From Gammaproteobacteria bacterium (GTDB taxonomy: Bacteria; Gemmatimonadota; Gemmatimonadetes; Longimicrobiales; Gaopeijiaceae), in contig VXNP01000005.1 of assembly GCA_009840525.1 (NCBI GenBank), positions 1-64,000 of the forward strand: DNA of 64,000 bases. The letters run 5' to 3'. Numbering within the stretch: the stretch's first letter is position 1; the number at the start of each line of letters is the position of its first letter. The position numbers and the translations under genes are program-made. Below, in pieces: positions 25,651 through 34,287 of this stretch. The notes under the pieces are model-generated. The model did not search any database, was not told where the DNA came from, and saw only the letters and a list, made by a program, of their open reading frames with translations.

Positions 25651-26803
25651 GAGGAAAGATGCCGACGAGAGGTATTGGCCGGACTACGATGGCTTGCAGG
25701 CTGTCAAGCACCGCATTCTTGCAAGCTATCTCGATGCTTGGTTTCCAATCCTTTCGTCCTATCGGGGCCAACTCCTCTACTTGGACTGCCATGCAGGGAG
25801 AGGAAGGCATGGCACAGGCGACCGCGGATCTCCGATACTCGTTCTCGAGCAGCTACGTGACCATAGGCTTCACGCCCAGATTCTGGAGCGAGTCCAAGTA
25901 GCTTGTCACTTTTTCGAGATAAGTCAGTCAAACGCTGATCGACTGCGCCAGGAGATTGCTGAACTCGATGGCCTGCACCCAAGAATACAGGTGCACGTCC
26001 ATCCGACCGACTACGAAGTTGCTGTATCGGGGGCTCTCGACAAGCTAGAAAGGAGCGGCATGCACTTGCCGCCATCTTTCGCATTCATTGATCCCTACGG
26101 CTTCAAGCTCTCGATGCAATTCATGAACCGAGTACTGAGAGCTGGGAAAACCGAAGCCCTAGTCAACTTCATGTACAGATATGTGGACATGGCCCTGCAC
26201 CGTCCGGACAAGGCGGATATTCTCGACAGGCTATTCGGCACGAGCGCGTGGCGTCACCTGCCCTCGATTACCGACTCCCAGAAGCGCTTCGACGCTACTG
26301 TCAAGCTGTTTTCGGATCAATTAGATGCTGAGCATGTCTCCTGGGTTGTCATGCGAGGTGCTTCCGGCACGCCCAAGTACGTGTTGTTCCATGCCACCAA
26401 CAGCCTCAGGGGACGCCAAGTTATGAAGCAGACGATGTGGCGAGTATTACCGGACGGCAGTTTCACGGCGTACGAACGCGACCGGCCCGACCAAGGCGTC
26501 CTCATCTCGGCAACGGAAACGCCCGACCGTCAGGTAGCACTTCTCCTTGAAGAGCGGTTTGGCGGAAAAACTGTACGATTGGTCGAGGATATCTATCCGA
26601 TTGTTGACGCCTCGCCGCTTCGGCGGGTCCATATCCACCCGATTCTTCGTGAAGCTATTCGCCAGGGCACCGTGCGGAACCTAGATCAACCCGGAAAGTT
26701 CACCATTTCCCGGAATCCACGTTTGGAGATTCCCCGCACGCTTGCCGACTCTCTCGACGAACCAACGCAGCTTGGGCAGGCTAGCCTGTTTCCGAACCTC
26801 TAG
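25643..26803 (+). CDS. tcmP: Three-Cys-motif partner protein TcmP
   Basis: A 386-aa protein of the TcmP family, named for its regular adjacency to the three-Cys Gp37/Gp68 protein, as here. Residues 44-58 carry LLYLDCHAGRGRHGTG, like the glycine-rich motif I of SAM-dependent methyltransferases, and FAFIDPYGFK (about 146-155) resembles the catalytic DPPY/DPYG region. That fold assignment is inference. A C-terminal region of about 80 residues looks like a winged helix (FTISRNPRLEIPRT). The chosen TTG 25643 is preceded by GGAAGGAG (25627-25634) at 8 bp and overlaps the upstream gene; the open frame extends back to 25520 but that part antisense-mirrors nothing useful. The base composition is lower in GC than the flanking genes. 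Confidence 0.85.
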   Translation: MDKRKDADERYWPDYDGLQAVKHRILASYLDAWFPILSSYRGQLLYLDCHAGRGRHGTGDRGSPILVLEQLRDHRLHAQILERVQVACHFFEISQSNADRLRQEIAELDGLHPRIQVHVHPTDYEVAVSGALDKLERSGMHLPPSFAFIDPYGFKLSMQFMNRVLRAGKTEALVNFMYRYVDMALHRPDKADILDRLFGTSAWRHLPSITDSQKRFDATVKLFSDQLDAEHVSWVVMRGASGTPKYVLFHATNSLRGRQVMKQTMWRVLPDGSFTAYERDRPDQGVLISATETPDRQVALLLEERFGGKTVRLVEDIYPIVDASPLRRVHIHPILREAIRQGTVRNLDQPGKFTISRNPRLEIPRTLADSLDEPTQLGQASLFPNL

Positions 26804-26825
26804 GGCTACCCTGGGCACCTCTCGC

Positions 26826-29800
26826 TCACGTAATCACCCTCCCAATCCTCTGCTGCAGCATCCGGTTAAAGTTCTCTAGATCCTCCGCCAGCACCTCCTG
26901 AAGCGCCTCTTCCACGTCCCCCAACTGCACCCTCAGCACCTGGGACACCTCCGTGTGCTGGTCCGTCGGCCGGAAGTCCGCCGTGGCCACCGCCCCCTGC
27001 AGGTAACGCAGCCGCCCCACGATCTTCGACGGCCAGCGCACGCCGTCGCTCCCCGTGTCGATCAGCTGGATCAGGTCGTGCTCCACCTCTATGAGGGCCG
27101 CGTCCAGCGCTTCCCCGGCCTCGATCAGATCCTCGGCGCCATCTTCCTCCTCCAGCACCGGCCGCAGGTCGTGGATCTGGCGGCGTAGCAACTCGATGCG
27201 GTTCACCATGTCCGCGGCGCGGTTGCGGTCGGCCATGATCTCCTGCACCAGTTCGGTCTGCGCCGCGATGTCGGCGAGCGTTCCTTCCGAGTTGGGGTCC
27301 TTCAGCACGGTCAGGGGCTGACTTCCCATCTCTTCATCATCAATGAGCAGAGTCACCGTGTACGTGCCCGGCGGCTGTAGCGGCCCGCCGCCGCCCCCGA
27401 ACCCCATCCCGCCCACGCGGTAGCCCTCGTCCGGCATCGGGAACCAGTCCGAGTAGAGCGGCTTGGTGCGCAGGCGGATCTCGGTCGGGCCGTCGCCGGT
27501 CAGGTCCCACCACACGCGGTTGAAGCCCGCGTTGCTGGTGCCGTCCAGGGTCGTGACCTCCTCGCCGGCGCTGTCGTCGATGCGCAGTTGCACCGTGCCG
27601 GCGCCCTCGCCCAGCCAGTAGGTCAGCGGGGCCTCGCCCACCGGGTTCTCGCCGTCGGACCAGTCGTCCAGCATGGTCGCGGGCTCGGTCACGGGGCGGA
27701 AGCGGTAGGCGTCGCGCGGCTCGAACAGGTGGGCGGCCGACGCCGCCACTTCATCGGTCAACTGCTGCACCGGCCCCAGGTCGTCCAGGATCCAGTAGCC
27801 GCGCCCGTACGTCCCGATCACCAGGTCGTTGAAGTGCTCCTGCTGGAAGATCCCGTAGTACGGTGTCGGCGGCAGGCCCGGCATGAAGCGCTGCCAACTG
27901 TCGCCGTCGTCATAGCTGATGTAGAGTGAGCTCTCGGTGCCCAGATAGAGCAGGCCCGGGCGCACCGCGTCCTCCAGCAGATACCGTGTATAGTCGACCG
28001 GATAGTTGTCGACGCCATCGGCAATCGCGGTCCAGCTCTCGCCGAAGTCGTCGGTGCGGTACGCACGCGCCTCGAAATCGCCCACCTGGTGGTGCTCGAT
28101 GGTGATGTAGGCGCGGGCCGCGTCCCAGCGCGAGGCGTCGATGCTTCGCACGACACCGTCGGGGGGCAGATCGGGGATGTTTTGGGTCACTTCCGTCCAG
28201 GTGGCGCCATTGTTGCGGCTCACGTGCATAAGTCCGTCGTTGGTGCCCGCCCACAGGACGCCCGCCTCCACCGGCGACTCGTCGAAGGCGTAGATCACGC
28301 AGCAGAACTCCACGCCGATGTTGTCCGGGGTCAGCCCTCCGGAGATGGTCTGGCGGGACTTGTCGTTGGTGGACAGGTCCGGGCTGATCACCTCCCAGCT
28401 CTGCCCGTTGTTGCGGGTGCGGTGCACGTGCTGGCTTGTGACGTAGATGGTGTTGGGATCGTGCGGCGAAAGGAGCAGCGGGAAGGTCCACTGGAAGCGG
28501 AAGCGCATGTCCTCCGCCGGCCATCCCAATGTGGACATGGGCCAGACCTCGACGTCCCGGAACTGTCCCCTGGCGACATCATGGCGCACCACGATCCCGC
28601 CCGCGGCGCCGGCCCCGGATGCGCTCGACCACACGATGTTGGGATCGCGCGGGTCGGGGGTCGCGAATCCGCTCTCGCCTCCGCCCACGCCGCGCCACTC
28701 GCCGCGCGGGATGCGCCCGTTCGAGAAGAGCCCGCCCATGCGCGAGTTGGATGGGCCCCGGAATGAAGGACCGTCCTGGCGGTTGCCGAGCACGTTGTAG
28801 GGGATCGCGTTGTCGGCGGTCACGTGGTACATCTGCGCGATGGGCAGTTGCACCCGGAACCAGGAGCGTCCGCGGTTCTCGCTCACCGAAAACCCTCCGT
28901 CGTGCGCGACCGCGATCCGGTCCGCGTTCAGCGGGTCGCTCCAGATGTCGTGGTGGTCCCAGCCGGGCGCGTCCCCGGCGAAGAGGAAGTTGGTGGTCTC
29001 GTGGGTCTCGCCGCCGTTCCGGCTCACGCTGTAGCTGGACGACAGGAAGTAGACCTCGTCGCGGTCGTCGGGCGCCACGCCGCAGCGCGTGTAATAGGCC
29101 TGGCGCGTGGCGAGGTCATGGCTGTATGAGGCAAGGTGCCAGCTGTCACCCCCGTCGCTCGTGCTCCAGAGTTCGCCCGAGTCGGTATCCTCGCCGTCGA
29201 TGGGCACCCCGTCTCCCGTCTCGATGAGGGCGTAGATGCGGTCGGAATCGGACGCCGACATGCAGAGCCCGATCTTGCCGATGCGGCGCGTGGGGAGGCC
29301 GTTGCCCTCGATCTCGCGCCAGGTGTCGCCCCCGTCCATGGTCACGTGGATGCCGCTCGCGGGGCCCCCGCTGTCCCGCTTCCAGGTCTTGAGGTCCAGG
29401 TCCCACATACTGGCCACGATCTTCCGCGGGTTGTTCGGGTCCATCACCATTTCGTATGCGCCCGCCCCCGGGTCGACGAACAGCACCCGCTCCCAGCTCT
29501 CGCCCCCGTCGAGGGTGCGGTATACGCCCCGATCCTCGGACGGCTGGTACGCGTGCCCGAGCGCGGCGACGTAGACGATGTCCGGATCGGCGGGGTGGAT
29601 GAGGATGCGGCCGACCCGCCCCGTCCCTTCCAGCCCCATGTGCGCCCAGGAGTCACCACCGTCGGTGGACTTCCACATGCCGTTGCCGATGGAGACGTTC
29701 GACCGGATGGACGACTCGCCCGTCCCCGCCCACACGATGGCGTGGTCGCTGGGCGCCACCGCGAGAGCGCCGATGGAGTGCACGGGCTGGTCGTCGAACA

Positions 29801-30107
29801 CCGGCTCCCAGTTGAGGCCGGCGTCCTCCGTGCGCCAGATGCCGCCGCTGGCCGCCCCCGCGAAGTAGATGTTCCGGTTGCCGGGCACCCCCACCACCGA
29901 TGCGAGCCGGTTGCCCACCGGGCCGATGTGGCGGAAGCGGAGGCCGCTCAGATGCTCCTCCGGGACTTCTTGGGCGAAGAGCGGGACGGCCGGGAGCGCG
30001 AAGCCCGCGGCCAGCGCGAGGCTTGCAAACAGCGCCAACCGAGCGGTGGCGGTGGCCGCGATCATGCGGAAAGCGGCCATGGATGCGGTCTTACGGGATA
30101 CGATCAT
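26826..30107 (-). CDS. BNR/sortilin-type beta-propeller protein (WD40/YVTN/BNR repeat), exported
   Basis: A 1093-aa exported protein with a signal peptide ending VPLFAQE. Residues about 40-730 contain many BNR/Asp-box-like repeats (WKSTDGGDSW, YRTLDGGESWERV, WSTSDGGDSW, MHVSRNNGATW, YRTDDFGESW), typical of the ten-bladed sortilin/VPS10 propeller family often labelled glycosyl hydrolase in genomes. After about residue 870 comes an immunoglobulin-like strand region (GGGGPLQPPGTYTVTL) and a helical C-terminal domain of about 160 residues. No catalytic residues are recognisable, so a binding role is as likely as hydrolysis. AGGAACC before ATG 30107 supports the start. A pair of palindromes at 30150-30220 lies directly upstream and may control it. 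Confidence 0.85.
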   Translation of the reverse strand: MIVSRKTASMAAFRMIAATATARLALFASLALAAGFALPAVPLFAQEVPEEHLSGLRFRHIGPVGNRLASVVGVPGNRNIYFAGAASGGIWRTEDAGLNWEPVFDDQPVHSIGALAVAPSDHAIVWAGTGESSIRSNVSIGNGMWKSTDGGDSWAHMGLEGTGRVGRILIHPADPDIVYVAALGHAYQPSEDRGVYRTLDGGESWERVLFVDPGAGAYEMVMDPNNPRKIVASMWDLDLKTWKRDSGGPASGIHVTMDGGDTWREIEGNGLPTRRIGKIGLCMSASDSDRIYALIETGDGVPIDGEDTDSGELWSTSDGGDSWHLASYSHDLATRQAYYTRCGVAPDDRDEVYFLSSSYSVSRNGGETHETTNFLFAGDAPGWDHHDIWSDPLNADRIAVAHDGGFSVSENRGRSWFRVQLPIAQMYHVTADNAIPYNVLGNRQDGPSFRGPSNSRMGGLFSNGRIPRGEWRGVGGGESGFATPDPRDPNIVWSSASGAGAAGGIVVRHDVARGQFRDVEVWPMSTLGWPAEDMRFRFQWTFPLLLSPHDPNTIYVTSQHVHRTRNNGQSWEVISPDLSTNDKSRQTISGGLTPDNIGVEFCCVIYAFDESPVEAGVLWAGTNDGLMHVSRNNGATWTEVTQNIPDLPPDGVVRSIDASRWDAARAYITIEHHQVGDFEARAYRTDDFGESWTAIADGVDNYPVDYTRYLLEDAVRPGLLYLGTESSLYISYDDGDSWQRFMPGLPPTPYYGIFQQEHFNDLVIGTYGRGYWILDDLGPVQQLTDEVAASAAHLFEPRDAYRFRPVTEPATMLDDWSDGENPVGEAPLTYWLGEGAGTVQLRIDDSAGEEVTTLDGTSNAGFNRVWWDLTGDGPTEIRLRTKPLYSDWFPMPDEGYRVGGMGFGGGGGPLQPPGTYTVTLLIDDEEMGSQPLTVLKDPNSEGTLADIAAQTELVQEIMADRNRAADMVNRIELLRRQIHDLRPVLEEEDGAEDLIEAGEALDAALIEVEHDLIQLIDTGSDGVRWPSKIVGRLRYLQGAVATADFRPTDQHTEVSQVLRVQLGDVEEALQEVLAEDLENFNRMLQQRIGRVIT

Positions 30108-30149
30108 GGTTCCTGGCTCCACCGGGTTGGAAGCACCGAGATTTCGAAA

Positions 30150-30220
30150 GTCTGCCAAAATGTCAGAGAAGGAAGGCTCCTGAGCCTGCTATCGACGAAA
30201 AGTCTGCCAAAATGGCAGAC
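30150..30220. promoter_or_regulatory. Paired palindromic operator-like sites
   Basis: GTCTGCCA-AAA-TGGCAGAC at 30202-30220 is a perfect 19-bp palindrome with 8-bp arms. A second copy at 30150-30168 (GTCTGCCA-AAA-TGTCAGAG) differs at two positions of the right arm. Their starts are 52 bp apart, about five helical turns, so proteins bound at both would face the same side. They lie between the end of the creatininase-family gene and the start of the BNR protein gene, so they probably regulate the latter; a terminator role for the perfect copy, just past the creatininase stop, is an alternative. Confidence 0.6.
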
Positions 30221-30221
30221 T

Positions 30222-31083
30222 TCACCCGCCCCGAGTCGCCATCAGCACCCTGTGAATCGCCTCCACGGTCGCATCGGTGCGGAACTCGATCAGCCGCCTG
30301 CCGTGCTGGATGGTCCGCTCGGCAGGCAGGATGCTGATGCCGTTGATCGACGCCTTGTCGGCTGCGATCCGCTGCTGGAGGCGCACATGCTGCGGGTCGT
30401 CGTTCATGATGATCGACGTGATGTAGTAGTCGTCGTGGAGACCCTCCAGCCGGGGATCCTCGTCAATGCCGAGAACTTCACGCTGATAGGTCAGCACGTC
30501 GCCGTAGTTGTAGTACTCGCGGATGTGGGCGATCACGATATCCTCGCCCGCCCATCTTTGCGAGAGCTCCATGACCACGGCGGCCATGCCCCGCTGGTTT
30601 CCCCCCGCTGTCGCCCAGCATGAAGATGCGCGTGAATCCCTGGGCCTTGAGGCTGACCGCCATGTCGCGCAGCACCGCCTGGTAGGTCTCCTGCGAGAAG
30701 CGGATTCCGCCGGGCGAGCTGGCGGTCTCGGGGTTGCCGGGCTCGATGGTGACGATGGGCGCTACCAGGGTGTTGCCGAGCCGGCGCGCGATCGCGTCAC
30801 CCATGACCCGCAGCACGTGGTTGTGCTTGCCGGTGGTGAGGTAGGGCCCGTTCTCCTCGATGCCGCCGGTCAGAATGAGGGCGGTATTGGTGCCCTCGCG
30901 CAGCGCGTCCCGGACCTCGAGCATGGTCAATTCTTCGATCCAGATGTTGTCGAGAGCCGCGATGGGGCGCTCGAACTCCATCATGTCCTGCATGTTCTCG
31001 CCCTGGGCGGCAGCCTCCCCGGCACTGGCCGCGAAGGAGACGGTGACGGCGAGAGCAAATGTGGTCATTGATGATGTTCTCAT
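30222..31083 (-). pseudogene. Creatininase family protein, frameshifted
   Basis: An exported protein of the creatininase (creatinine amidohydrolase-like) family, from ATG 31083 with GGAGG upstream and a signal peptide ending EAAAQG. Frame one runs through TGGIEENGPYLTTGKHNHVL (the metal-site region, in a variant common to exported relatives) to MLGDSGG. The continuation, beginning GMAAVVMELSQRW, is in the next frame. The break lies at a run of six C on the plus strand (30601-30606): with five, GDSGGNQRGMAAVV would read through. It is either a one-base insertion, an assembly error at the homopolymer, or slippage at G6A3. No other lesion is visible, so the protein may be intact in vivo. Confidence 0.8.
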
Positions 31084-31318
31084 TACGAGCCTCCAGACGG
31101 GCGGAACAACGGCTACGGGACGTGTCATGACCATGCGCGCGCGGAAGCGTACCGGCAAGCCCGGGCCGCCCGCGCGGTCGAAGTCGCCTCCGTCGTCCCA
31201 TTCCGCCATTCGTCCGCCGGCCATGGACTGCCAGATTGCGAATCGCCCATTGCTCGCCGATCTCGCCTTGGGCCGCGTTCTGGCAATTGCGGCAGCAAGC
31301 GACAACATTAGGGAGACC

Positions 31319-31915
31319 ATGATCGCCTTCGACACCCTCAGCGCCGCCACCAGACTGCGGCAGGAAGCGGGCTTCAGCGAGGATCAGGCTCGCGTGCTCG
31401 TGGACACCTTCGCGCAGTGTGTGGACGAGAGCCTGGCCACCAAGCGCCATGTAAAGGCAACCGAAGAGGTGCTGCGTCGTGAAATGCAGCGGTTGGAGGC
31501 GTCGCTGCGCGGGGATCTGGCGTCGCTGCGCGGGGACCTGGCGTCGCTGCGCGGGGACTTGGAGCAGACCGAGGCGTCCCTGCGGGCGGAGATCACCGGG
31601 GTTCGCGGGGACCTGGAGCAGACCGAGGCGTCCTTGCGGGCGGAGATCACCGGGGTTCGCGGGGACCTGGAGAAGACCGAGGCGTCCCTGCGGGCGGAGA
31701 TCACCGGGGTTCGCGGGGACCTGGAGAAGACCGAAGCGGCGCTCCGGGGGGATATGGAGCAGATGGAGAAGTCGCTCCGGAAGGACATGCAGCGGATGGA
31801 GGAGTCCCTGCGATCCGACATGCGCGCGCTCGAACACCGCATGACGATCAAGCTGGGTGGCATCGTGAGCTTGGCGCTGGGAATCCTCGTCGCGCTGGAG
31901 GCGCTGGTCTTTTGA
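31319..31915 (+). CDS. DUF1640-like coiled-coil protein with C-terminal membrane helix
   Basis: A 198-aa protein: an N-terminal head (MIAFDTLSAATRLRQEAGFS, then QARVLVDTFAQC), a long heptad-rich coiled coil, and one C-terminal transmembrane helix (GGIVSLALGILVALEALVF). This matches the DUF1640/CCDC90-type layout. The coiled coil contains DNA-level tandem repeats: three 7-residue units (ASLRGDL) and three 18-residue units (EASLRAEITGVRGDLEQT and variants). GGGAG shortly before ATG 31319 is a plausible binding site. The function of bacterial members is unknown. Its stop overlaps the TTG start of the aldolase gene. It diverges from the creatininase-family gene across about 235 bp. Confidence 0.75.
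   Translation: MIAFDTLSAATRLRQEAGFSEDQARVLVDTFAQCVDESLATKRHVKATEEVLRREMQRLEASLRGDLASLRGDLASLRGDLEQTEASLRAEITGVRGDLEQTEASLRAEITGVRGDLEKTEASLRAEITGVRGDLEKTEAALRGDMEQMEKSLRKDMQRMEESLRSDMRALEHRMTIKLGGIVSLALGILVALEALVF
31499..31723 (+). repeat. In-frame tandem repeats inside the coiled-coil gene
   Basis: Three 21-bp units at 31499-31561 are followed by three 54-bp units at 31562-31615, 31616-31669 and 31670-31723, nearly identical in DNA, and then a diverging partial unit. All lengths are multiples of three, and of seven or eighteen residues, so copy-number change would lengthen or shorten the coiled coil without a frameshift. Confidence 0.9.
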
Positions 31916-32712
31916 TTGTCGGCACGGATCCTGTTGCGCCGGCATCGTCGGCACCGGAGATGGGCTCGGCGGCGCAGGCGGACCTCGACGAGATCGCGAT
32001 CCGCCGAACGCGCGTCGACTTCGCCGCGGTGCATCGCATAGTGGTGCACGAGAACATGCACGAAGGCACCTGGAACCACTTCAGCTGTAGGGTCCCGGGC
32101 AGACCCGGACACCTGCTCATCACGCCGGGGCAGACGCATTTCTCCCGCGTGACGGCGAGCAGCCTCGTCGAGGTGGACCCGGAGGGCACGCCGTTCGGCA
32201 GGGAAGGGCGGCTCAACGTGAGCGCGTGGGCGATCCACGCTCCCATCCAGCGCGCGCGGCCCGACATCGTGTGCGCGCTGCACGTGCATGGGCCGTACAG
32301 CACCGCGCTTGCCTCTATCGACGGGTGGAGGTTCGATGAGCGCGGAAGCCAGAACGCGGGCGTATTCTTCGGGAACTGCGCCTACTTCGGATACGAGGGG
32401 CTGGTCACCGAATCCGACGAGGGCGAGCGCATGGCCGAGGCACTCGGCGACAAGCGGGTGCTCTTTCTCGCGAACCACGGAGTGCTCGTCGTCGGGGACA
32501 CCATCGAGAAGACGATGCTCTGGCTCTATCAGCTGGAGCGGGCCTGCATGAACGAACTGCTCGTGCTGCAGGCGGGCCGCAAGATTCGCCCGATCCCGAT
32601 CGCGGCCGCGAAACACAACGCCGATCTATCCATCGAGTCCTGGGGCGAAGCCGGGTATCTCGAAGGAATGAAGGAAGTTCTGGACGCGGAGGGCCAGGAC
32701 TACGCCGAGTGA
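31912..32712 (+). CDS. Class II aldolase/adducin family protein
   Basis: A 266-aa cytosolic protein of the class II aldolase/adducin family (fuculose-phosphate aldolase-like), which cleaves or epimerises sugar-type substrates with a divalent metal. The zinc site is visible as HVHGP (residues about 123-127) and the third His in LANHGVLV near residue 190. FSCRVPG and LLITPGQTHF near residues 58-78 match the phosphate or substrate-binding region. The start is uncertain: TTG 31912 overlaps the previous stop and has GGAGG about 10 bp upstream, while ATG 31960 would give a shorter protein. The neighbours give no clue to the substrate. Confidence 0.85.
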   Translation: MIVGTDPVAPASSAPEMGSAAQADLDEIAIRRTRVDFAAVHRIVVHENMHEGTWNHFSCRVPGRPGHLLITPGQTHFSRVTASSLVEVDPEGTPFGREGRLNVSAWAIHAPIQRARPDIVCALHVHGPYSTALASIDGWRFDERGSQNAGVFFGNCAYFGYEGLVTESDEGERMAEALGDKRVLFLANHGVLVVGDTIEKTMLWLYQLERACMNELLVLQAGRKIRPIPIAAAKHNADLSIESWGEAGYLEGMKEVLDAEGQDYAE

Positions 32713-32749
32713 TTCGACGGGACCGCGGTCAACGCGCTAGTTTGTGCAC

Positions 32750-33319
32750 ATGCCCTACGACATGCGTCGCATCGTTCTCGTCGTGGTCCTGACCGCGGTC
32801 GCGGTACCCGCCGCCGCTCAGGAACCCATCGTCGACGGCTTCCGGGGACACCCCTGGGGCAGCCGGGTCGAGGACATCCCCGAGCTTGCCGGCAACGAGC
32901 AGGTGGGCGAGCGCGAAGGGCTTCGCATCTACTCGACGGAAGCCCGGCTTCTGGGCCGCCAGGCCCTCGCCGGCTACTACTTCCATCCCGATACGGGGGA
33001 GCTGGTCGAAGGCGCCTACGTGATGGTGATGCCGCTCGAGAGCTGCCAGACCATCTGGGATCTCCTGAGCCGCGATATCCAGCGCACCTATCCCGGCCTC
33101 GAGCGGCAGGGCGAGCTGCCGTCACGCAGGAACGCGCCCCGGCCCGTCTACGAGTCCGACTGCGAGTACTTCGTCTACAACTATCATCGGGAGGAATGGC
33201 GCATGGGGTTCGGAAACCCGGAGCCTCCGTATGACGAAGTTCGCATGTGGATTCGCGTGAACGAACGAACGCCGCGGCTTCACGTGGAGTACAGGGGAGA
33301 GCGCGCCGAGCCCCGATAA
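32750..33319 (+). CDS. Secreted protein of unknown function
   Basis: A 189-aa protein with a clear signal peptide (MRRIVLVVVLTAVAVPAAAQ). The mature part begins VDGFRGHPWGSRVEDIPE, a motif seen in small exported proteins of unknown role, and has two Cys (in ESCQT and SDCEYF) that could form a disulfide. Its body is a mixed alpha/beta domain rich in Tyr and Trp. I do not recognise a named family. The start could be GTG 32744, ATG 32750 or ATG 32762; none has a strong ribosome-binding site. It lies in a run of same-strand genes that includes a dienelactone hydrolase and the M16 peptidase. Confidence 0.6.
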   Translation: MPYDMRRIVLVVVLTAVAVPAAAQEPIVDGFRGHPWGSRVEDIPELAGNEQVGEREGLRIYSTEARLLGRQALAGYYFHPDTGELVEGAYVMVMPLESCQTIWDLLSRDIQRTYPGLERQGELPSRRNAPRPVYESDCEYFVYNYHREEWRMGFGNPEPPYDEVRMWIRVNERTPRLHVEYRGERAEPR

Positions 33320-33396
33320 CGTCGCCGACGGCTGCGCCTTACCGTGGTTTCGATTCCTGCCGGCCGTGCCCGCAGTCATATCCACAGGGAGGGAAA

Positions 33397-34275
33397 ATGA
33401 ACTCCGTCACGCTCCATCCGTCACGCGTCCTCAGCTTCAGCCTCCTTTTCTCACTCCTTGCCTGCGCGCCCGGGTCGGACGGCGGCGAGGGCTCCGGCAG
33501 CGGCGGCATGGAAGTCCGCATCGAAATGGGCTCCGCGGATGATGCCGGGCTCCCGGCCGCGATCCTCGGCACGGCGCCCGCGCCGCGCGGGCAGGACGTG
33601 CACTATCTCGCGGGGGACGAGGCAACACGCGGGTACCTGGCGGTGCCCGAAGGGGAGGGCCCCTTTCCGGCGCTGGTTCTGATTCATGAGTGGAACGGGC
33701 TGGTGGACCGGGTCCGGCAGGTCGCCGACGCCATGGCCGACGAGGGGTACGTGGCGCTCGCCGCGGATCTCTTCCAGGGCCGGACCGGCTCCAGTCCCGA
33801 AGAGAACATGGCGCTGATCGCGGAGGCGAACGCCGATCCGGACGCCGTCATCGCCAACCTGAACGAGGCGGTGAGTTTCCTGCGCGCGCGTGACGACGTA
33901 ACCGGAGCCATCGGCACCATGGGGTGGTGTTTCGGCGGCGGCATCGCGCTCAGTTACGCGCTGGGGGGCGAGCATCACGACGCCACCGCGATCTTCTACG
34001 GGCGGCTGGTCACCGATCCGGAGGTGCTGGCGGCGATCGACCACGAGGTGTACGGCACCTTCGCGGAGATGGACACCGGCCCCCCGCCCGACCAGGTGAA
34101 CCAGTTCGTGGACGCGCTGCGTGCCCAGGGCATCGAGAACGACGTGCACATCTACGACGCGGTCAACCATGGCTTCTGGCTGCGCGTGGACGGCGATCCC
34201 GATCTGCGCACGGCTCCCGCGCAGGATGCATGGGACCGGCTCAAGGCCTACTTCGAGCGTACGCTCGCGGGCTGA
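33397..34275 (+). CDS. Dienelactone hydrolase family lipoprotein
   Basis: A 292-aa dienelactone hydrolase-family protein with a lipoprotein signal (FSLLACA, Cys23), a Gly/Ser-rich linker, then the hydrolase domain. The triad is Cys178 (GWCFGGG), Asp226 (AEMDTGP) and His258 (VNHGFW); IHEWNG near residue 96 is the family entry motif. It is likely to act on esters or lactones at the outer or inner membrane face. AGGGAGGG before ATG 33397 fixes the start and rejects the longer frame from 33247. Only 12 bp separate it from the M16 peptidase gene, so the two are probably one operon. Confidence 0.88.
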   Translation: MNSVTLHPSRVLSFSLLFSLLACAPGSDGGEGSGSGGMEVRIEMGSADDAGLPAAILGTAPAPRGQDVHYLAGDEATRGYLAVPEGEGPFPALVLIHEWNGLVDRVRQVADAMADEGYVALAADLFQGRTGSSPEENMALIAEANADPDAVIANLNEAVSFLRARDDVTGAIGTMGWCFGGGIALSYALGGEHHDATAIFYGRLVTDPEVLAAIDHEVYGTFAEMDTGPPPDQVNQFVDALRAQGIENDVHIYDAVNHGFWLRVDGDPDLRTAPAQDAWDRLKAYFERTLAG

Positions 34276-34287
34276 CTCCAAGCCAGG

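Noticed and set aside
30598-30606. Programmed frameshift in the creatininase gene
   Set aside because: The run is slippery but there is no obvious downstream stimulator and no conserved overlap; mutation or assembly error is more likely.
31200-31330. Minus-strand translation containing VACCRNCQN, like the end of an HNH nuclease
   Set aside because: It overlaps the start of the coiled-coil gene on the other strand, has no upstream HNH core and is probably chance.
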